From Micropterus salmoides (taxonomy: Eukaryota > Chordata > Actinopteri > Centrarchiformes > Centrarchidae), in the NCBI RefSeq assembly GCF_014851395.1, contig NW_024043372.1, positions 13,134,059-13,198,058 on the forward strand: DNA of 64,000 bases, given 5' to 3'. How positions within the stretch are numbered: position 1 is the first letter of the stretch; each line of letters opens with the position of its first letter. The notes under the pieces were generated by a model. That model was not told where the DNA came from and did not search any database. It saw only the letters and a list, made by a program, of their open reading frames with translations. Positions 57,589-64,000 of the stretch are shown here, one piece after another. A program made the translations under genes and the position numbers.

Positions 57589-59337
57589 TGAATAAGCTGC
57601 GTGAGTGCAGTGGGACACATTTACCTTAACCCCTTCCAACCCCACCCCATGCACACACGCAGAGATGCTGCCTTCCTACTGTTGCTAAGCTGATTTTCTG
57701 TTTTTCGCTCTAAATTGGACTGCTTACTAAGCACATTTGAATGTCTTCGTTTCATCAAGATAACACTGATTTTGTTCTAATCGCTCTGATACAACAGTGT
57801 TTCATATCTGCCATGATAACAGCGGCAATGTTTTCTATAAGGGAACTGGCATTGCTAAACTGATAAGCTAAGAGAAGGTTAAAAAGCAGCTAAGTCTAAA
57901 CAAAATGCAGTGCAGTGGAGGCATTACAGATTTCCAGTTCCTGCTATATGCACAGTCTCAGAGTTGGAAGTGGGATGGAAAAGGGGAGAGGCCCTGGGAA
58001 TGAGATGATAAAATATTAACTTCAACAGGATATTTAAAGCCTCTGACATTCTTTCCCTGGTCTGCATGTTAGAAATTGCCTCCACCAAATGTAGCTAGCA
58101 GCAAGGAGGCAGTTTTCACCTAAAGTCAAGTGATCAAGACAAATTATCCTGATCAAAGATTTACTGGACTCATTTTGATTTATTTTAACACATGCTGGAG
58201 GGTGACAGCAAGTTCGATATCGATGTTCGAAGAGACGACGACCATTAAGTGTTTTCTGTAAAGCTTTCAAGTGTTTCACTTCTCTTCTCAGCTTTCATAA
58301 ACATTCACGGGACTGCCTTCATTGATGAATGTTTTATGTTCATGGCATGAGGCCAGGGCTCACTTCAAAGACAAAAGTCATTGTGACTACCCTGGTATTT
58401 AAAATAAATAAATAAACATTATCCTGAAATAATTAGTTTAGATTAAAGACATTTTGTACCACTTTATTTATGCTTGATTGATTGCAGAATCACAAATATG
58501 CCTGCTAAGATTATGGGGAAAGAGCAGAAACAATTGGAATGTCCATATAAAATGCAGGAGGAAAAAAAGCTAGACAATTTACATTTGATCTTGTTCAATG
58601 AATTTATTAAATTGCCCTCTGGAAGGTGCTATAGAGCAGCTGCAGCACATTTACAAGAACATTTACAAAAAGTCTTTCATACCAAATGCAATAACCTTTC
58701 CCAAATTATAAACATGTTCATGTGTATGTTGTGTTATTTATTGTTTTTACTGTGATTTTGATTTATTTGGTTTTTAGCCAGCCTGTGAAGCCAAATATAT
58801 ATTTTTTTACATTTGTAGACAATAGAGATCCTTAATTAATAAAGTGTTTGTTAAGTGGTAACTAATGGTTTTATTCACAAGGGTTGAGCTGCGCCTTAAA
58901 AAACTATCCTTTGTTTGGCTTCTCTGGTGTGGTGGTCAGGGAAAAAGTTACAGTGCAGCGGACTGGGACACAGTGAACAAAAAAAGATTCCGAATGGAGT
59001 GAACTAGATTTTAAATATCTCAATAATTCAATACACTGTAGGACTGTTCGGTAAATGAAAACAATTGCAAAATTGCAGAAGTGCAAACATTTTAGTCCAT
59101 GTTAGACCTTCCCCTGCAAAATGAAGCATGACCTTGTTTGTGCAGACTTGACTTGCTGGTATTTGGCGTCATGTGTCAATCAAGCCGTAGATTATTGACT
59201 AGGGGCCCCTGTAGAGTAACCCACATATAGGGTGACTCACTATGCATGCTTCATTTTGCACTGAGGAAAGTCCACCATGGACTGAAACTTCTGCATTCTT
59301 GCACATATTTTTACTGTCTGTATAGCCCTGAAATGTA
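57589..59337. other. Intergenic, no gene recognised
   Basis: Frames at 58034-58279 and 58474-58755 have no motif; the second is Lys/Leu-rich. No RNA gene recognised. Confidence 0.4.
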
Positions 59338-59842
59338 TTAAAGAGGTGGTATTATGGTTTTTGGCTTTTTCCCTCTCCTTTATTGAGTTATATATCTTTT
59401 TTGTGCATGTACTAGGTTTGCAAAGTGAAAAAGCCCAAAGTCCAACCCAAAGGGAGTCCCCATCTCCCACAGAAAACACTGCTCTGAACTGCCTGAAAAC
59501 AGCTAGTTTGTATTCCAGCCTTAACTTCCCTTTCTTGTGACGTCACAATGAAAATCTGAGTCATAATGCTCGCTGAGCGACTAGTCCAACACACCCTCAA
59601 AAACACCAGTGGACAAACAATGAGCTGCAGCACACACCTACCCTCCAAGCAGTCAGTGGACATGAAGTTGTTACTGTGATGTAGAGGCAGAGCTCAGTTA
59701 AAACTTTTTGGATGAAAAATACTTTTGTTACAGATTAATATCTCACCACTCTGAAACTCTTGCTCCAGTTCAAATTGCCAGCCTGGTCGGCAACATGTAT
59801 TTTGACATGAACCTGAAAATGAGCATAATACCACCTCTTTAA
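59338..59842. mobile_element. TTAA-flanked MITE (piggyBac-like)
   Basis: A 505-base element with perfect 19-base terminal inverted repeats: TTAAAGAGGTGGTATTATG at 59338-59356 and its reverse complement ending at 59842. TTAA at both ends is the piggyBac-type target site. Internal sequence has no transposase frame. The short frames on both strands at 59.24-59.66 kb belong to it. Confidence 0.9.
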
Positions 59843-59847
59843 AAAGA

Positions 59848-60098
59848 GATATTTAATTCAATTCAATTTTTTCAATTTTATTTATATAGCGCCAAATCAC
59901 AACAACAGTTATCTCACAGCGCTTTTCATAAAAGAGCAGGTCTAGACCGTACTCTGTGATGTTATTTACAGAAGCCCAACAGTTCCCACCAAGAGCAAGC
60001 ACTAGGCGACAGAGGCAAGGAAAAACTTCCTTTTAAGAGGCAGAAACCTCGAGCAGAACCATGGCTCAGGGTGGGCGGCCATCTGCCTCGACCGGTTG

Positions 60099-60130
<32 letters not shown>

Positions 60131-61245
60131 TGTAAGGAGAGAGAGAGAGAGATGTAAGGAGAGAGAGAGGGGAGGGAGGCAGCCTACATAATATACACAC
60201 AGAGGTACACACAGCGAAGGTAATGTTGCTATAGACTAAATGAAAAATGGTACAGATATTTATAATAGTGTTAATGGTAACCATCGTAATGTTAATGATT
60301 ATAATAACAATAATAACAATAAGACTAGCAAAAATAGTCGTTGCAGCAGAGGGTGTCGAGCAGGAACACGGGGGCAGCAGGTGACTCGCAGCCACAGCTC
60401 CAGACTCCACAGCTCCAGAGCCAGAAAACCTGCAGGAAGTGATAGGAGGAGAGAGGAGAGGGACGAGAAAGCACAAGACTACCAGAAAGGGGAGAAGTTG
60501 TGTTAGTAACATGCAATAATGGGATAAGGTTGCATACAGAGGGAGAGAAAGTAGAGGAGAGAGGAGCTCAGTGCATCATGGGAAATCCCCCGGCAGTCTA
60601 GGCCTATAGCAGCATAACTAAGGGATGGTTCAGGACTCACCTGAGCCAGCCCTAACTATAAGCTTTATCAAAGAGGAAAGTCTTAAGCCTACTCTTAAAT
60701 GTGGAGATGGTGTCTGCCTCCTGAACCCAAACTGGAACCTGGTTCCACAGGAGAGGAGCTTGATAGCTGAACGCTCTGGCTCCTAGTCTACTTTTGGAGA
60801 CTCTAGGAACCACAAGTAACCCTGCATTCTGGGAGCGCAGTGCTCTGGTGGGGTAGTAAGGTACTATGAGCTCTTTAAGATAAGATGGTGCCTGACCATT
60901 AAGAGCTTTGTAGGTAAGAAGAATGATTTTAAATTCTATTCTGGATTTTACTGGAAGCCAATGCAGAGAAGCTAAAACAGGAGAAATGTGATCTCTTTTC
61001 CTGGTTCCTGTCAGAACACGTGCTGCAGCATTCTGGATCAGCTGAAGAGTCTTAATGGACTTTTTCGAGCAGCCTGATAATAAGGAATTGCAGTAATCCA
61101 GCCTAGAAGTAACAAATGCATGGACTATTTTTTCTGCATCATTTTTAGACAGGATGTTCCTGATTTTCGCAATATTACGTAGGTGAAAAAAGGCGGTCCT
61201 TGAAATTTGCTTAATGTGAGACTTAAACGACATGTCCTGATCAAA
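59848..61245 (-). mobile_element. L2-like LINE, 5' truncated
   Basis: On the - strand a 193-codon frame (61233-60652) encodes the end of a reverse-transcriptase polyprotein: KSHIKQISRTAFFHLRN, HAFVTSRLDYCNSLLSG, LQLIQNAAARVLTGT, SLHWLPVKSRIEFK and LLTYKALNGQAP, all typical of the L2/CR1-type clade of fish. The catalytic domain is missing, so the copy is 5' truncated at about 61245. The 3' untranslated part follows to about 59848, including a GA microsatellite (60103-60130), the conserved GGCGCTATATAAAT-type stretch and a terminal AATTGAATTGAATT tail. It abuts the TTAA MITE. Two other tails of this family are at 6.03 and 32.53 kb. Confidence 0.88.
60103..60180. repeat. GA microsatellite inside the LINE tail
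   Basis: (GA)n at 60103-60130 and a repeated GATGTAAGGAGAGAGAGAGA unit after it, within the 3' non-coding part of the LINE. Confidence 0.85.
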
Positions 61246-61519
61246 GATTTAAACTCATGTCTCCAGTCAGAATGTCTTTTTGTTCTCTGTACTGTTTCTC
61301 TGTACTAAGTACTTATGTACTTACTATTATAAATTAATGCATAATTTACTATTGCTGTATAGATCAGTTATAAGCCATCGATTTGAGCCACTTATAAGTT
61401 TTGAGAAATCCCCATGGCTGTTGGTTATACTTAACATTTGGTAACAATGCAGATATAAATGTTGGTAATTACTTAATACCTACTTCTCAGTCTACTTTCT
61501 AACAAGCCATCATTTCTAG
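61246..61519. other. Intergenic, no feature recognised
   Basis: AT-rich DNA with TTCTCTGTACT repeated twice at about 61285-61305. Nothing else. Confidence 0.4.
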
Positions 61520-61790
61520 AGTGAAAGGAATAAACATATTTTGGGAAATATGCTTATCGAGAGTTAGATGAAAATATTGATTATCTTAGCTTAGCATAAT
61601 GACAGGAAACAGGGAGAAACAGCTAGCATTGCTCTGTCTATAAGCAACAAATCTCTATATTTATCCCGTTTGTTGAATCCCTACAAAGCTTAAAGTTGCA
61701 GTTTTACTGCAGTGTTTTGTTCCAGACTTTTTCTTGGCAGCAACCAGCAGAGACTCCAGTAAAGTAGCCGTTTCCTGTTTTGGTTTTTAA
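61520..61790 (+). mobile_element. Fish interspersed repeat ('TTAGCTTAGCATAAAGACT' family), diverged copy
   Basis: ATTTTGGGAAATATGCTTATCGAGAGTTAGATGA, TTAGCTTAGCATAATGACAGGAAACAGGGAGAAACAGCTAGC and TTTCTTGGCAGCAACC match the family seen at 16.08-16.33 kb, here keeping its 5' part. Confidence 0.7.
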
Positions 61791-62188
61791 ATTAAACAAA
61801 TCATGTCCTGGCTGTGGCCTCATACTGAACAGTCAGATTTGAGATAAGAAAGTCAAATAAGTTTTTCCAAAAGATCCATTCTCAAAGTCCACCTGATGAA
61901 GTAAAAAAGATAAGTCAAGTGTAGCCAGAGGGATTTTGAAGTTTATAGTCCTGCAGCCTCATAATCACTGGTTTCCCTGTGACCTTACTCCACATTGTTT
62001 ATTCAGCCCACAAGGACATTTAATGGAAGAGGATTTTCCCGAGTTTCCATACTGGTCTGGTCTTTCACATTACTTCTGCTGTTTGCGTTCTGACAGGTTC
62101 ACCGTCCCTTGTAAGATGGGACGTATGGTTGGCAGACCTTAACCCATCTATTTTTCATCCCTCGTCCCTAGAGGGCTAGATAAGGGTG

Positions 62189-62189
<1 letters not shown>

Positions 62190-62230
<41 letters not shown>
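62190..62230. repeat. TG microsatellite
   Basis: About 20 TG units. The Cys-Val frame over it is an artefact. Confidence 0.95.
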
Positions 62231-62232
<2 letters not shown>

Positions 62233-62494
62233 TGTTCTCAAATCCACTCAACATGGCCATCACACAATAGGAGTGTACTGATCCTCCATATGACTCTGGA
62301 GGGAACAGGCGTGGACATGTGTCCTATTGTGTTGGGAAACCTAACACTACTGTTACTTACTGTATCCCGTCACTATAGAAGAGAGACCAGTGGAAAGTAT
62401 TTATGTACCGGTGAAAGGGACAAGTACTGTTCCATTTCCAATGCATGTTGCTTTACACTCTACCATCACTTTTTGCCCATCACAGTAAAATGAT

Positions 62495-63062
62495 GGACCT
62501 TTCCTCCACTTCATTTATTTTATATCTGTAGCTATTACCAGTAGTTACTTTTCATACGATAAGCTTTAAACGAGTAATTCTTAATATTTTAGGGAAGATT
62601 AGAGAACTGTCCAAAAAGGGAATATTGATTTGCAAAGCAGAACTTGTTTTTCTTCTTTGCCCTCCCCTTAACAATCACACAAACCCCAGATTTATCTTGT
62701 GACCCTTTAAAGCGGGCTTGACCCATTGGTTGGGAGCCACTGGAATAAACTACAGATTTGTATATAAGGTTGTTAAAACTAGCACCACCTTAACCAGCTA
62801 AAACAACAAACTGCTAATTACACATGATACATCAGTTTTAACAATCTAATAATGTGGCATACACTGATATAGTACTCCAGAGGCTATTATTGTGCATGAG
62901 TAGTTTTAGTTGTGATACATGGAGTACCCTGGATTTTGTTGATAATCTGCTTGTACTTTTACTAAGGTAAGCTTTTTAATGCATGACTTCTACTTATAAT
63001 GGAGTATTTTTAGATAATCTTGTTGGCACTTTTACCTAATCAAAAGAATTCTTCCACCACTA
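62495..63062 (+). mobile_element. Fish repeat, 'TTACTCAAGTACTGTAC' family, copy with nested insert
   Basis: Carries the family's middle and end (AACTAGCACCACCTTAACCAGCTA, ATGTGGCATACACTGATATAGTA, CTTTTACCTAATCAAAAGAATTCTTCCACCACT). Between, at about 62690-62745, CTTGTGACCCTTTAAAG and CCATTGGTTGGGAGCCACTGG look like an inserted hAT-like fragment. I recall the combination occurring elsewhere in fish. Confidence 0.6.
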
Positions 63063-64000
63063 ATTTCAAGGATACTCTTGGAAAAACAAGCTTTTTTAGT
63101 AGTAGTAACACATTGATGGTCCTCAGAGAAACTGAGGTACAAAACATTGTGTCATTTCTGCAACAACAGCCCTAGAGGGCAGTAATGCTCTCTTCATTTT
63201 ATTTCACATCTATCTCCATTATTTTAACCTTCACTTCAAGCCAAACAATTGAAACCCAGTCACAGCTACAGTATGCTAAAAGAGTAACTGAACCTTTTCA
63301 AGACTCACTGCGGGGCTTCTTGGGTGACGACAGAAAACCATCACTGGCAGATATCAGGGCAGGAGTCAGTGAGTGATGCTGAATACCTCCTAAAAACGGG
63401 GTGTGGTCCTGTGCCAGGCCAGCGCTGTTGGAATAGCAGCAAGTCCCACAGTGCTTGTCTCCTAATTACAAGCTTGTAAGCAAAGTGCAAACCTGTATGA
63501 CTGCTCAACCATTCTCCTGTGGGCATGCTACCATCCCTGACAAACAACACACGCACACATTCATACACTCTCCTCCCTAACAACAATAACAATGTTGTGG
63601 CAGCGGTGGCCACCTGCAGCAGGCCTGTGTTCCCGCTGCCTGCGTCCTTAGCTGGGCTGCACCATCCTGCTTGCCTCTCCCCATTTGCCCTGGTTTCAGT
63701 AGAGCGAGCTGCAGAGTGCTGCACTGCATCGCTGGATCAAAGCAAGACTAATGACTACAGCGGACATGTAGCTACAGCACCGAGGCCCCAAGTGTTCCCA
63801 CTCGCAATGCAGAGCTGTAGTTAAACCACAAGTGGACTAAAGATAGCAGATAGCATAAGATAAAAAAAACCTGTTCAGGTGTAGATGTGACAGGTGAAGA
63901 GAAGAGGCTCATTCAAGCAAAAATATATCATACAGAACACAACAGTGTAACATCATCTGAGAAATACAGCTATGATATGTCCTGTTTGCTTGTTTTATTT
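63063..64000. other. Right edge, no assigned gene
   Basis: A frame at 63185-63376 (ending QDSLRGFLGDDRKPSLADIR plus AGVSE) has a possible donor GTGAGTGAT at 63369 and could be an exon, but no acceptor fits well. 63.5-63.83 kb is GC-richer, with overlapping open frames on both strands, none recognised. A gene may start beyond the window. Confidence 0.3.

Noticed and set aside
62016..62100. Hydrophobic + frame resembling a glutamate-receptor membrane segment
   Set aside because: One short stretch (VSILVWSFTLLLLFAF) with a stop right after it and no supporting splice sites or neighbouring exons.
1..64000. CRISPR arrays, tRNA or rRNA genes, prokaryotic or viral genes
   Set aside because: None seen. 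The only short regular array (26795-26880) has no spacers, and no cloverleaf or viral protein motif was recognised.

Overview
The window reads as teleost (probably percomorph) nuclear DNA. It has vertebrate genes with GT-AG introns, long AT-rich intergenic stretches, CA/TG, TA, GA and AAT microsatellites, and many copies of repeat families common in bony fish (an L2-like LINE and loose 3' tails of it, Tc1-like transposons, TTAA-flanked and AT-rich MITE-like elements). There is nothing prokaryotic or viral in it.

Layout. A let-7 microRNA pair lies on the + strand at 4.8-5.25 kb. A promoter-like block with three inverted CCAAT boxes and an orphan splice donor lies at 8.9-9.2 kb. Two adenosine-receptor genes of the A1/A3 type follow: one on - (9.66-10.80 kb, divergent, DRF instead of DRY) and one on + (17.1-19.05 kb, canonical). 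Next come a small uncharacterised single-pass membrane protein (+, 21.1-21.45 kb), ribosomal protein P2 (rplp2, +, five exons, 23.1-25.4 kb) and a BCL2L14-like (Bcl-G) apoptosis gene (-, 28.2-31.95 kb) whose five coding exons I assembled from splice sites. A gene-poor 32-40 kb stretch leads to kcna10 (-, one coding exon, 40.87-42.56 kb, with non-coding 5' exons up to about 43.8 kb). From 44 to 64 kb I see no complete gene, only mobile elements and a few exon-like segments that I could not assign.

The adenosine receptors and KCNA10 both map to human chromosome 1p13, and chicken carries a let-7j/let-7k pair on chromosome 26, which I recall as the matching block. Most of the window is therefore probably an old conserved neighbourhood, with rplp2 (11p15 in human) and the BCL2L14-like gene (12p13 in human) placed differently. 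These synteny statements are from memory. The genes do not form one pathway: purinergic signalling, potassium-channel excitability, apoptosis control and ribosome stalk function sit side by side.

I did not find a clear new biological system. The observations most worth a second look are the divergent adenosine receptor, the BCL2L14-like protein with a recognisable BH3 but truncated BH2 and a basic phospho-site cluster, an 18-bp array of palindromic units in the 25.4-27.6 kb gap, the triple-CCAAT orphan promoter, and the unassigned exon-like segments at 45-57 kb.
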